Assembly: GCA_045540335.1 (NCBI GenBank) | Contig: JAZQHC010000020.1 | Span: 15,381 to 79,380, forward strand | DNA length: 64,000 nt | Origin: RGIG7213 sp045540335 | GTDB lineage: Bacteria > Bacillota > Clostridia > Oscillospirales > CAG-272 | Direction of reading: 5' to 3' | Shown: one piece after another, positions 49,521 through 58,412 of the stretch | Numbering within the stretch: the first letter of the stretch is position 1 | Layout of the letters: every line of letters begins with the position of its first letter | The notes under the pieces: generated by a model | What the model saw: only the letters and a program-made list of their open reading frames with translations | Databases searched by the model: none | What the model was told of the DNA's origin: nothing | Made by a program: the position numbers and the translations under genes

Positions 49521-50435
49521 ATGTCGGTGATATCTGTTAAAAACCTTATAAAATATTATGGTGATCTCTGCGCCGTAAATAACGTATCCTTTGAAGTGCA
49601 AAAAGGCGAGCTTTTAGGCTTTTTAGGTGTAAACGGTGCGGGAAAATCCACAACTATAAACATACTTTCAACGCTTGTAAAGCCAACAAGCGGAAGTGCG
49701 GAAATATGCGGCTTTACGCTTGGCAAAAATGATGACCGCATAAAGGAAAGCATAGGCATCGTTTACCAACAAAACTGTTTAGACGATGCACTTACCGTGC
49801 GTGAAAATCTTATTTTAAGGGGCGTTTTGCACAAGCTGTCTGCAAAACAGGCAAAAAAGCAAATAGAGCGTTTAGGCGATATATTATCCCTTAACGAGCT
49901 GCTTAAAAAGCCCTATGCTTCGCTTTCGGGCGGTCAAAAAAGGCGTTGCGAAATTGCCGCTTCGCTGATGCACGCCCCGCAGATACTGTTTCTTGACGAG
50001 CCAACCACGGGATTAGACCCGGCAACAAGAAAAGAAGTTTGGAAAGCAATAGAGGATTTGCGAAATTCCACACAAATGACGGTATTTTTAACCACGCATT
50101 ACATGGAAGAAGCATCGCGCGCAAACCGTATAATCATATTACACAAGGGCAATATTGCCGCACAAGGCAGCGTGTTTGATTTAAAGGAACGCTTTGCCTT
50201 TGACCACGTAAAGCTGTATTCCGACAAAAAGGAAAATATAATATCCGCGCTTTCAGCTATGGGGTATAATGCAACATCGGAAGACTACGGTGCTTCGTTT
50301 ACGGTTAAAAACACCGTTGATTCAATCGAAGGTATAAACGCAGTTAAAAGAATGATAAACGGTTTTGAAGTAACGCAGGGCAGTATGGACGATGTATTTT
50401 TAAACGCTTGCAAAAAATTCGGAGAAAAGAAATGA
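49521..50435 (+). CDS. ABC transporter ATP-binding protein (DrrA-like exporter)
   Basis: 304 residues. Walker A FLGVNGAGKSTTIN, Q-loop VYQQNCLDDALTVREN, signature SLSGGQKRRCEIAASLMH, Walker B ILFLDEPTTGLDP and H-switch LTTHYMEEA. The C-terminal DUF4162-like extension is present. It energises an ABC-2-type export permease, whose gene overlaps by 4 nt. Substrate unknown; drug or peptide export is usual. Confidence 0.95.
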   Translation: MSVISVKNLIKYYGDLCAVNNVSFEVQKGELLGFLGVNGAGKSTTINILSTLVKPTSGSAEICGFTLGKNDDRIKESIGIVYQQNCLDDALTVRENLILRGVLHKLSAKQAKKQIERLGDILSLNELLKKPYASLSGGQKRRCEIAASLMHAPQILFLDEPTTGLDPATRKEVWKAIEDLRNSTQMTVFLTTHYMEEASRANRIIILHKGNIAAQGSVFDLKERFAFDHVKLYSDKKENIISALSAMGYNATSEDYGASFTVKNTVDSIEGINAVKRMINGFEVTQGSMDDVFLNACKKFGEKK

Positions 50436-51334
50436 CACAATATATTGAATTAACAAAAAGAAATATTCGGTTATATATAAGGGATAAGGGCGCTGTGTTC
50501 TTTTCGCTTCTTACAATGCTTATCGTGCTTGGCTTGATGCTTTTGTTTTTGGGCGATGCAAACGTGCGCACTATAACGGATGCATTTGCAAATCTTCCGC
50601 AAAGAGACCCCGTATCAGACAAGGCAAACGCCGAATTGTTCGTTTTGCTTTGGACCTGCGGCGGCATAATATCCATAAACGCAGTTACGGTAACACTTGC
50701 GGTATATTCCACCATGATAAAAGACAAAACAGAGGGAAAGCTTGGCGCAATAAACGCCTGCCCCGTAAGCAAATGGGTAATTGCCTTTTCTTACATGACG
50801 TCGGCTTTTATATGCTCGGTGATTATTTGCGCGCTTTGCCTTGCAATTTCTGAAATTTACTGTATAATACAAGGTGCAGAACCGTTTTCCGTATTGGGGC
50901 ATTTTAAGCTTTTCGGTATGATATGCGTGAATTCGTTTACGTATGCTTGTATAATGTATTTTGCCGCATCGCTTGTGAAAACGCAAGGGGCGTGGGGCAG
51001 TATGGGTACCGTAGTAGGCACGCTTGTCGGCTTTTTGGGCGGTATATACCTTCCTATCGGTGCTTTGACAGACAGCATAGCCGCACTTTTAAAATGCTTG
51101 CCCGTAATATACGGAACGAAAGCGTTCCGCAGTATTATGATGGATGATATAACAACGAAGCTGTTTTCGGGTGTTCCTGAAGAAATGCGTTTGGAAATAC
51201 TTGAAATAATGGGTGTTGACCTTCAAATATCAGACCTTTACATAGGCAACGCCGCGTGTGCTGTAATACTTGCCGCGTGCGGTATAATATTCTTGTCTTT
51301 TGGTGTGTTTTTTGCCAAAAAGACGTCAAAATAA
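50432..51334 (+). CDS. ABC-2-type export permease
   Basis: 300 residues: one N-terminal helix (GAVFFSLLTMLIVLGLMLLF), an outer loop, then five helices, the usual ABC-2 topology, with the conserved LPVIYGTKAFRSIM segment before the last loop. The start ATG overlaps the ATPase stop (ATGA). Partner of the preceding ATPase. Confidence 0.92.
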   Translation: MTQYIELTKRNIRLYIRDKGAVFFSLLTMLIVLGLMLLFLGDANVRTITDAFANLPQRDPVSDKANAELFVLLWTCGGIISINAVTVTLAVYSTMIKDKTEGKLGAINACPVSKWVIAFSYMTSAFICSVIICALCLAISEIYCIIQGAEPFSVLGHFKLFGMICVNSFTYACIMYFAASLVKTQGAWGSMGTVVGTLVGFLGGIYLPIGALTDSIAALLKCLPVIYGTKAFRSIMMDDITTKLFSGVPEEMRLEILEIMGVDLQISDLYIGNAACAVILAACGIIFLSFGVFFAKKTSK

Positions 51335-51353
51335 CGTAAAACAAGAGGGAAAA

Positions 51354-51791
51354 ATGAAAATAACGATAGAACCGCTTGGGCAAAGCGGTGAAGAGGAAAT
51401 TATAATAAGAACGGATAATCTCGACGATTCCGTAATGGAGCTTATATACGCCCTAAAAACGCAAAGAAGCAAATTAACTGCGTTTCAAAACGGTGAAATA
51501 ATAAAGCTTTCGCCTAATACGGTATATTATTTCGAATCGGTCGATAACCGCGTTTGCGCTTGCTGCGAAAAAACCGTTTACGAAATAAAACAAAAATTGT
51601 ACGAGCTTGAAACGATATACGCCAATACGGATTTTTTGCGAATATCAAAAGCGATGATAGTAAACGTTTCTAAAATAACGAAGATCGTACCGTTGTTTAA
51701 CGGGAAAATGCAGGCTGTGCTTTCCAACGGTGAAAAAATAATTATATCAAGGCAGTATATGCCCGATTTAAAGAAAAAGCTTGGTTTATAA
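51354..51791 (+). CDS. LytTR-domain transcriptional regulator
   Basis: 145 residues: a small N-terminal region (MKITIEPLGQSGEEEIIIRT) then a LytTR DNA-binding domain with VYYFESVDNRVCACCEKTVY, LRISKAMIVNVSKITKIVPL and MQAVLSNGEKIIISRQYMP. No receiver domain, so activity is probably controlled by the membrane protein encoded next. It likely binds the direct repeats upstream of the operon. ATG at 51354 with AGAGGG upstream. Confidence 0.92.
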   Translation: MKITIEPLGQSGEEEIIIRTDNLDDSVMELIYALKTQRSKLTAFQNGEIIKLSPNTVYYFESVDNRVCACCEKTVYEIKQKLYELETIYANTDFLRISKAMIVNVSKITKIVPLFNGKMQAVLSNGEKIIISRQYMPDLKKKLGL

Positions 51792-51814
51792 ATCGGCATG
51801 GAAGGAGTTATATT

Positions 51815-52234
51815 ATGAATTTTATAAAATGTTTTTTAAGCTTTTTTACCTTAATAACCACGTCGATGATGGTGCTTATGGCTATAATATATTCGACTTA
51901 TCAATACAGTCTGCCTAATAATATACTTTTGCAAATAATTATCGCATCGCTTACCTCTTCATTTACAACGGCGCTGTTTTCGCTGATAAAAGAAACGCCC
52001 GGTGTAATTCGTTATATAGTAATAACTTTTCTTCACTATATGCTGACGTGCGGTGAAATGATGTTCTTTGCACTTATATTTAACTGGATGGATAAAAGCT
52101 CTGTTTTCTTTATGCCAATATACGTTTTGATAGTTTACATTTGCGTTTCGCTGATTTCTTTCGTTTTGTACAAAAAAGAAGCCGATATGATAAACCATGC
52201 ACTGCAAGCACGAAAAGCAGACGAAGATAGATAA
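51815..52234 (+). CDS. DUF3021 membrane protein
   Basis: 139 residues with four membrane helices and a short basic/acidic cytosolic tail. DUF3021 proteins are regularly paired with stand-alone LytTR regulators and are thought to control them at the membrane. RBS GGAAGGAG; 23 nt after the regulator gene. Confidence 0.88.
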   Translation: MNFIKCFLSFFTLITTSMMVLMAIIYSTYQYSLPNNILLQIIIASLTSSFTTALFSLIKETPGVIRYIVITFLHYMLTCGEMMFFALIFNWMDKSSVFFMPIYVLIVYICVSLISFVLYKKEADMINHALQARKADEDR

Positions 52235-52256
52235 TACTGTCGTTATACACAAATAA

Positions 52257-52292
52257 AAAATGCGTTGTTTTTAAACGACGCATTTTGTTTTT
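52257..52292. terminator. Bidirectional terminator between convergent genes
   Basis: Stem AAAATGCGTTGTT / AACGACGCATTTT with one G-U pair and a 4-nt loop, then TGTTTTTTA. Confidence 0.85.
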
Positions 52293-53443
52293 TATATACC
52301 GCCTATTATTTCTTTAATCGAAAAATACAGCTTATCAGCATCAGAAACGGTGTTAAAATATCCAAAGCTTGCACGAACCGTACCAAGCTGTTCCGTACCG
52401 ATGGCGCGATGTATCTGCGGCGCGCAATGAAGCCCCGCCCTTACACACACACCCTTTTCATCAAGAAGCGATGCAGTTTTTTCAGATGGGATACCGTTTA
52501 TGTTAAACGAAACTACGTTTCCGCATTTATCGGGATGATATACCTTTACGTTTGGAAACGACAAAAGCCTTTCCACTATTGCGCGGCATATTTTTTCATC
52601 CTTTTCGCGAACCGCTTTCAGCCCTACGGAATTAAGAAATCTTATCCCCTCGTGCAGTGCGGCAACGGCAGGTGTAGGCAGGGTGCCGGCTTCAAACCTT
52701 TCGGGTAAAAAATCGGGCATTTCTTCTTCGTTTGATGCCGTTCCGTTTCCGCCTTGTATCATAGTATGCAGCATTTTTTCATTTACGTTTGCGGATATGC
52801 ACATTGCCCCCGCCCCCTGTATTCCCAGCAGGCTTTTGTGCGACGGCAAGCAAACGATATCTATATTGCCGTTCTGCATATCTATATCGTAAACGCCTGC
52901 GCTTTGGGCGCAATCGGCAATCAATAAAACGCCGCGCGCTTTACACAGTTTTCCTATTTTCTCAAGCGGAAGCACCAGCGGTAAAACGTTGCTTGCATGG
53001 CACAGCACGACCGCCTTTGTTTTTGGATTTATCATCAAAGAAAGGCGTTTAAGCATTTCTTCTTCGGGAAGAAACGTATCTATTTGAGATACGGTAATAT
53101 ATTTTGTTTTTTTCAATTCGTTTAACGGGCGTATAACGGAATTATGCTCGAAATTGCCCGTTATTATATGGTCGCCGTTTGAAACGACGGAATTTATTGC
53201 TATATTAAGCGCATAGGTGGTATTAAGCGTAAACACCACCCTTTCGGGTGCGCCGAGATTTACAAGGTCGGATACGGCGCTTCGGCAAGCGTATATTTTT
53301 TCTGCCGCGGCAACAGCCAATCTGTGCGAAGACCGCCCCGAATTTCCGCAGTAGGTTTTGATACATCTTTCCGTTTCCCGATATACAAGCGGCGGTTTTG
53401 GAAACGAGGTTGCCGCATTATCGAGATATACCATCGCCCTCAC
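52292..53443 (-). CDS. Cysteine desulfurase-like class V aminotransferase
   Basis: 383 residues. VYLDNAATSFPKPPLVYRE, NTTYALNIAINSVV, VVLCHASNVLP, LIADCAQSAGVYDID (cofactor Asp), LPSHKSLLGIQGAG (Schiff-base Lys) and VCVRAGLHCAPQIHRAIG (catalytic Cys). This is the SufS/CsdA-like group that takes sulfur or selenium from cysteine or selenocysteine. GTG at 53443 overlaps the upstream stop; ATG at 53434 is an alternative. Pairing with a DUF3343 gene suggests a role in sulfur or selenium transfer. Confidence 0.9.
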   Translation of the reverse strand: MRAMVYLDNAATSFPKPPLVYRETERCIKTYCGNSGRSSHRLAVAAAEKIYACRSAVSDLVNLGAPERVVFTLNTTYALNIAINSVVSNGDHIITGNFEHNSVIRPLNELKKTKYITVSQIDTFLPEEEMLKRLSLMINPKTKAVVLCHASNVLPLVLPLEKIGKLCKARGVLLIADCAQSAGVYDIDMQNGNIDIVCLPSHKSLLGIQGAGAMCISANVNEKMLHTMIQGGNGTASNEEEMPDFLPERFEAGTLPTPAVAALHEGIRFLNSVGLKAVREKDEKICRAIVERLLSFPNVKVYHPDKCGNVVSFNINGIPSEKTASLLDEKGVCVRAGLHCAPQIHRAIGTEQLGTVRASFGYFNTVSDADKLYFSIKEIIGGI

Positions 53444-53667
53444 CCGTTGATTATTTCCGAATACGGAACGCCGCCGATTTTAAGCAAGCGAGCCACGTTT
53501 TCCGTATCTGAGGTATCTACGACTATACCGTATGTACAACCTTTTTTCGTTTTATCGGGCTTGATTTTTGTAACACGGCGCCGAATACCGCTTTTTTGCA
53601 GGATATCTGCGCCCTTCATGGCGTACGTAACAGAGCTTACCGCTATAATGCTTTTTCTTTCAGGCAA
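53440..53667 (-). CDS. DUF3343 protein (putative Se/S carrier)
   Basis: 75 residues from a TTG start at 53667, preceded by AGGGGGG at 8 nt; an upstream GTG at 53703 would place the ribosome binding site inside the gene. IIAVSSVTYAMKGADILQKS and KKGCTYGIVVD hold the family's small beta-alpha-beta fold and its conserved Cys-Thr-Tyr-Gly. DUF3343 has been proposed as a selenium or sulfur carrier. It overlaps the desulfurase-like gene by 4 nt. Confidence 0.82.
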   Translation of the reverse strand: MPERKSIIAVSSVTYAMKGADILQKSGIRRRVTKIKPDKTKKGCTYGIVVDTSDTENVARLLKIGGVPYSEIING

Positions 53668-53745
53668 AAAACTTTCCCCCCTTCTTTCGTGCGGATGTAT
53701 CACGCTTCCGCATTACAGTATATTCAAAAACAAGGGGGCTGACAC

Positions 53746-53952
53746 TTATTTATTTATGTCTATATATTCAAGCTCGGGCGTGGGGGGACGCCTTTGTATT
53801 TTTCTTTTCAATGGGTCGTAAACAAACTTTCTGCAAACACCTGCGGCATTCACAACGCCTTTTTTAGAACAAAGAACGTAATCCTCATCGTACATTTCGC
53901 CCGAATATTCACAATGGGCGCAATTTTTTTCGTATTCTGTTTTAGCTTTCAT
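53746..53952 (-). CDS. Small four-cysteine (zinc-ribbon-like) protein
   Basis: 68 residues. CAHCEYSGEMYDEDYVLCSK then GVCRKFVYDPLKRK: CxxC, a single C and another C before a basic tail, compatible with one zinc site. ATG with AAAGGAT upstream. Small proteins of this kind are common in clostridia; no function known to me. Confidence 0.7.
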   Translation of the reverse strand: MKAKTEYEKNCAHCEYSGEMYDEDYVLCSKKGVVNAAGVCRKFVYDPLKRKIQRRPPTPELEYIDINK

Positions 53953-54020
53953 TACAATTCATCCTTTTCGGTTTGTAAGTACATTATACAACATTATCAC
54001 CGATAATTCCATAGTTATTT

Positions 54021-54926
54021 TCAAAAAAAAGAGTAAAATACGAAAGCACACGAAAAATTTATCACACCCTGTATTATTTTTCCTTTTATCGTAGGCTTTG
54101 AAGAAATGCCGTATTTTGCACATTCGGCAGATATCTGCCCCAAGGCACATAGTCCCGAAAACGATACCGCGCCGCATACAACGGCAAACAAAAGCCTTGC
54201 GTTTATATCAAGCGCGGATACATAGAACAAGCCCGTTAACAATTCGGCAAGCATTAAAATAACGGATAATATACGGGTGTTTAAAAAAAATGTTTTGCAT
54301 ACTTCTGTTATAACAGAAAAAAATACGGTAAATCCGCATACAGACAAAACGGAAAATACCGCCTCTGTTACGGAAGACACAAATAAAACCGCAACGTGCG
54401 TATTTTCTTCCGATTTTGCAGGCATTTGAATATCACGTACGTTTTTTCTGTTTATAAAAGCGTAAATCAAAGTGGAAAATACGGTACTTGCAAGCATCAA
54501 AGCACCAAGCCTTGCACTATTAAATACATGTGCGCCTGCGAAGCCTATCAAAAAAGCAGGCGTTGGATTATTTATATACGCACAAAGCTGTTCTGCATTA
54601 TGCTTTGATATTGCACCTTTTTTATAAAGCTCGCCCGCTATAACCGCACCGAACGGATATCCGCACACAATGCCCATAACAAGCGCACCTGCCATAGAAC
54701 TGTCAAGAAAAAACAGTTTTTTCGTTATTTTGCCAATCTGCGCGCCAAAATCGTTGCAAACACCGCATTTTGCAAAAAACCTGCATACAGCCGCAAAAGG
54801 AAAAACGGCAGGTATAACCGTAGAAAGGCATATTTGAAGCCCATTGTACGCGCCGCGAAAGCATACCTGTCGAAAAAGCAACAAGAAAAACACCATGACA
54901 ACTGAAAGCGGCTTTAAAATTTTCAT
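54021..54926 (-). CDS. ylbJ: Sporulation integral membrane protein YlbJ
   Basis: 301 residues with about eight membrane segments and GATE/nucleoside-recognition motifs: STVIPAVFPFAAVC, GIVCGYPFGAVIAGELY and CAYINNPTPAFLIGFAG. YlbJ is needed for spore cortex formation in Bacillus and is expressed under sigma-E. It is divergent from yqfC-yqfD, another sigma-E-type pair, across a 79-nt interval. Confidence 0.88.
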   Translation of the reverse strand: MKILKPLSVVMVFFLLLFRQVCFRGAYNGLQICLSTVIPAVFPFAAVCRFFAKCGVCNDFGAQIGKITKKLFFLDSSMAGALVMGIVCGYPFGAVIAGELYKKGAISKHNAEQLCAYINNPTPAFLIGFAGAHVFNSARLGALMLASTVFSTLIYAFINRKNVRDIQMPAKSEENTHVAVLFVSSVTEAVFSVLSVCGFTVFFSVITEVCKTFFLNTRILSVILMLAELLTGLFYVSALDINARLLFAVVCGAVSFSGLCALGQISAECAKYGISSKPTIKGKIIQGVINFSCAFVFYSFF

Positions 54927-55005
54927 ACTATCCCCTTTGCGTTTTTCTTTTTAATGAATACTATTTAAAAAAAGTAAATATTATTACTCGTAAGGAGTTG
55001 ATAAT

Positions 55006-55266
55006 TTGAAAAAACACATCTCGCCACCTATGGCACACGTTCCGTCGTTTTCGCTTTACGGCGACGGCGAATTGATAATGGAAGGAAAATTTAAGCTGAT
55101 AGATTATTCAAAAACGCGTATTGCCGTTGATGTAAACTATAAAAACAAGCTTGCCGTTATACAAGGCGACGCGTTAAGTATCAGGGTTGCGGCGGAAAAC
55201 GTTTTATCCTTCAGCGGAAAAATATCGTCGTTTGCCTTAGAGGATTTGAAGGAGGATAAAAAATGA
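55006..55266 (+). CDS. yqfC: Sporulation protein YqfC (YabP/YqfC family)
   Basis: 86 residues. PSFSLYGDGELIMEGKFKLI and NVLSFSGKISSFALEDLKED fit the YabP/YqfC beta-rich fold. TTG start with AAGGAG 8 nt upstream. The stop overlaps the yqfD start (ATGA), the conserved yqfC-yqfD arrangement of spore formers. Confidence 0.88.
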   Translation: MKKHISPPMAHVPSFSLYGDGELIMEGKFKLIDYSKTRIAVDVNYKNKLAVIQGDALSIRVAAENVLSFSGKISSFALEDLKEDKK

Positions 55267-56414
55267 ACGCCCTTATAAACTATTTTTTCGGCAAATGCCA
55301 ATACGAATGCAGCGAAGAAGACACCGCCGATATTCTTAACAGCTTGATAGAAAACGGCATAGAATTTTACAACCAGAAAAGCAACGGCGAAAACGTGCGC
55401 TTTTGCATACACAAGCGTTCGGAAAAAGCGGCTGCCGTTTATTTAACAAACTGCACGAAAATAAGCGAAAGCGGCTTTTTTCAAGCTGTAAACGGGTGTA
55501 TTCGCCGCCCGGGGTTGATATTCGGCGGAATATTTTGTATCGCTTGTATCTTTTTTTCAAGCTTATTTCTATGGGATATTGAGGTTTTAAACGGTGATGA
55601 AGAATACGTTTTATCCCTTTTAGAGCAGTCCGGCTTAAAAACCGGGGCTTTTATTCCGCATATAAACGAAGATATAATAGAGATAAAAGCCTTATTGAAT
55701 ACAGACGAATATTCTTATATTTCAATCAATATCAACGGCACGTTGGCACAAATAGAAACGGAAAAACGCGTAGGCGACGAAACGCCAAAAGAAAGCCGCG
55801 CCCCATCGAACTTGGTTGCATCATCAGACGGCAGGATAGTGCGCTTCGAGGTTTATTCCGGCGACGGTCTGTGCAAGGTAGGGCAAACGGTTGAAAAGGG
55901 GGAACTGCTGATATCGGGTATTGATGAAACAAAGCACCACGGTTCTAAAATAGTACGTGCCAGGGGTGCGGTGTACGCAGTGGTTGAAAAGGAATTTACC
56001 GTTAGCTATCCGTTTTCTGTTTTGGAAAAAACCTACACGGGAAGAAGTAACGAAACTGCCGTTATTTCCATATGCGGTATAAATGCAAAAGCGGGAAGCC
56101 CGTCTGACTACGCGCTATACGATACTGATACAAGCAGGCAAAAATTAACACTTTTCAACTTCGTGCAGTTACCCATATACGTAACGTCTGTTACCGAAAA
56201 AGAATACGAATACAAGCAACGCACATTAACCGAAAAGCAGGCGCAATATCAGGCAAAGCTGCTGTATTACAACGCCTTATCAGAGGCAGTAAAAAACTGC
56301 GAGGTCTTATCCCGCAGCGTTACTTATTCAAAAACGGAAAAAGAGGTTTTTATAACCTGCAAGCTATCCGTAATAACGGATATTGCACAAGAGGTTAAAA
56401 TACATCTTAAATAA
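55263..56414 (+). CDS. yqfD: Sporulation protein YqfD
   Basis: 383 residues: cytosolic N-terminal domain (1-80), a single membrane helix at about 85-105 (GLIFGGIFCIACIFFSSLFL), then a large outer domain with LLEQSGLKTGAFIPHINED, DGRIVRFEVYSGDGLCKVGQ and RARGAVYAVVEKEFTVSYP. Matches stage IV protein YqfD, acting in the mother cell membranes during engulfment and cortex synthesis. Coupled to yqfC. Confidence 0.92.
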   Translation: MNALINYFFGKCQYECSEEDTADILNSLIENGIEFYNQKSNGENVRFCIHKRSEKAAAVYLTNCTKISESGFFQAVNGCIRRPGLIFGGIFCIACIFFSSLFLWDIEVLNGDEEYVLSLLEQSGLKTGAFIPHINEDIIEIKALLNTDEYSYISININGTLAQIETEKRVGDETPKESRAPSNLVASSDGRIVRFEVYSGDGLCKVGQTVEKGELLISGIDETKHHGSKIVRARGAVYAVVEKEFTVSYPFSVLEKTYTGRSNETAVISICGINAKAGSPSDYALYDTDTSRQKLTLFNFVQLPIYVTSVTEKEYEYKQRTLTEKQAQYQAKLLYYNALSEAVKNCEVLSRSVTYSKTEKEVFITCKLSVITDIAQEVKIHLK

Positions 56415-56520
56415 AAATCACGCAAAAAGCCGCCTTTCGGTAGCCTTGAGCACTTGCAAAATGAATTTTATTTTTATACCGGAATGTACAATAAATAAGT
56501 GCAGAAAATATCATTGACCT

Positions 56521-56570
56521 ATAAAAAAATTGGCGCGAAGCCCCGTTTTGGGGTATCGCGCCGTTTTTTA
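56521..56570. terminator. Bidirectional terminator between yqfD and the NSS transporter
   Basis: Stem GGCGCGA / TCGCGCC, with an inner CCCC-GTTTT-GGGG hairpin, flanked by AAAAAAA and TTTTTT. Confidence 0.88.
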
Positions 56571-56575
56571 TGAAA

Positions 56576-57931
56576 TTATATTTCCATAATACCAAATGCA
56601 GAAAGCACCGATGATACCAATATCAACACGATGCAAACAGGTGCAACGTATTTTATAACAACTACGAAAAGCTTTTTCGCTTTAAATTTTCCGTTTAATT
56701 CCACTTCGTTGATAAGGGCTTGCGGTTTTATAAAGAAGCCTACGAAAATGCAAGTAATGAATGCTGCAATAGGCATCAGCACGCTGTTACTGATAAAATC
56801 AAAGAATGTAAGGAAGTCCATACCCAACATCTTTATTCCGCCCCATATACCGTTACCCAACGATGAAGGAATACCCATCAGCAGGCAAATTATTAAAACT
56901 ATTCCGCAAGCGGTGTGCCTTTTAATTTTAAATTTATCCGTAAATATGGAAACGATCGTTTCCATAAGAGAAATTGAAGATGTAAGTGCCGCAAACAATA
57001 CCAACACAAAGAATGCCAAACCAATGAATTGACCGCCCTTTATAGTATCAAATACCTTAGGAAGCGTTACGAACATCAAGCCGGGGCCCTTGCCTAAAGC
57101 TTCGGGATCGCCGCCGGAAAAGGCAAATACTGCAGGGATTACCATAAGGCCTGCAAAAAATGCAATACCTGTATCGAACACTTCTATCTGCTTTACGGAA
57201 GCCTCAAGATTAACTTCCTTCTTCATGTACGACCCGTACGTTATCATAATACCCATAGAAAGCGACATAGAGTAGAAAAGCTGGCCCATTGCCGCTAAAA
57301 CGGTAGTTGCGGAAAACTTCGAAAAATCGGGCTTGATATAATATACAACGCCTTGCCAAGCCCCGTCTAACGTAACGGAATAAATTGCAATAACAAGCGT
57401 AAGCACAACCAAAATGGGCATCATCACCTTGCTGACCTTTTCTACGCCCTTTTCTACACCAAACAAAATTACGACAGCCGTTAAAGCAAGGAAAAGCAAA
57501 AACCAACCGATAGGCTCTGCCACGCCGCCTATAAACGTGCCGAAATAATCGTCTGCCGCGGCGCTATGTGCCGCACCCGTTAAATAAACGCTTAAATACT
57601 TTATTACCCATCCGCCTATAACGCAATAATACGGCAAAATGATTATCGGAACTACCGATGCAAGATACCCCACAAAACCGAATCTTTTATCAAGCGCTTT
57701 ATAAGCACCTATCGCACTTAACCCCGTTTTTCTTCCCAATGCAATTTCTGCTACCATAAGGGCAAAGCCAAAGGTTACTGCAAGTATCAAATATGTAAGC
57801 AAAAATATTCCGCCGCCGTATTCTGCCGCCAAATACGGAAATCGCCAAATATTGCCAAGCCCCACGGCAGAGCCTGCCGCCGCAAGAACGAAGCCTATTT
57901 TGCCTGTAAAGCTGCTTCTGTTTTTGGACAT
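56576..57931 (-). CDS. Sodium-dependent transporter of the NSS/SNF family
   Basis: 451 residues, about 11-12 helices. GKIGFVLAAAGSAVGLGNIW then RFPYLAAEYGGG is the NSS signature in helix 1; FYSMSLSMGIMITYGSY in helix 6 and the sodium-site Ser/Thr segment SSISLMETIVS in helix 8 are present. Bacterial homologues import amino acids with Na+ (LeuT, TnaT, MhsT). Substrate not readable. Start with TAGGAGG upstream. Confidence 0.93.
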   Translation of the reverse strand: MSKNRSSFTGKIGFVLAAAGSAVGLGNIWRFPYLAAEYGGGIFLLTYLILAVTFGFALMVAEIALGRKTGLSAIGAYKALDKRFGFVGYLASVVPIIILPYYCVIGGWVIKYLSVYLTGAAHSAAADDYFGTFIGGVAEPIGWFLLFLALTAVVILFGVEKGVEKVSKVMMPILVVLTLVIAIYSVTLDGAWQGVVYYIKPDFSKFSATTVLAAMGQLFYSMSLSMGIMITYGSYMKKEVNLEASVKQIEVFDTGIAFFAGLMVIPAVFAFSGGDPEALGKGPGLMFVTLPKVFDTIKGGQFIGLAFFVLVLFAALTSSISLMETIVSIFTDKFKIKRHTACGIVLIICLLMGIPSSLGNGIWGGIKMLGMDFLTFFDFISNSVLMPIAAFITCIFVGFFIKPQALINEVELNGKFKAKKLFVVVIKYVAPVCIVLILVSSVLSAFGIMEI

Positions 57932-58042
57932 TTATATCCTCCTATATCAGTTATATAATAAACTCTAACCGTATATTATACATATTTTTACGAAAAACGC
58001 AATAGCTTGATAAATTTTTTTCAAAAAAAACGCAAATACCTC

Positions 58043-58075
58043 TTGACAAATAATACTATGTGTTGTATAGTATTA
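58043..58075 (+). promoter_or_regulatory. PadR-operon promoter with overlapping operator palindrome
   Basis: TTGACA, 17 nt, TATAGT. A perfect 9-bp inverted repeat TAATACTAT-N7-ATAGTATTA (58051-58075) fills the spacer and covers the -10 box, a good place for PadR autorepression. Confidence 0.8.
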
Positions 58076-58094
58076 TGCAACGGGAGGGAATAAT

Positions 58095-58412
58095 ATGGAT
58101 ACACAACTTAAACGCGGTTATATTGAAATATGCGTACTTGCCGCCATGCTGAAGGAAGAAACGTATGGATACAAGCTTATAAAAGATATTTCCCCGATAG
58201 CAGATATTTCCGAATCTACCCTTTATCCAATTTTAAAAAGGTTGGAAGGCGCGGGCTGTGTAAGCGTACGCAGTGCGGAATACAACAGCAGATTGCGAAA
58301 ATATTATTCAATAACTAATACGGGCCGAAATAAAATTAAAGAATTTTTGGCAGATTGGAACGGTATTATAAAAATATACGACTTTATCAAAGGAGAAATG
58401 GAAAATGAATAA
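58095..58412 (+). CDS. PadR-family transcriptional regulator
   Basis: 105 residues: winged helix with MLKEETYGYKLIKDISPIAD, ISESTLYPILKRLEGAGCVS and RKYYSITNTGRNKIKEFLAD. No long C-terminal dimerisation domain, so a subfamily-1 member. Likely represses its own operon through the palindrome upstream. RBS GGGAGGG. Confidence 0.95.
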   Translation: MDTQLKRGYIEICVLAAMLKEETYGYKLIKDISPIADISESTLYPILKRLEGAGCVSVRSAEYNSRLRKYYSITNTGRNKIKEFLADWNGIIKIYDFIKGEMENE

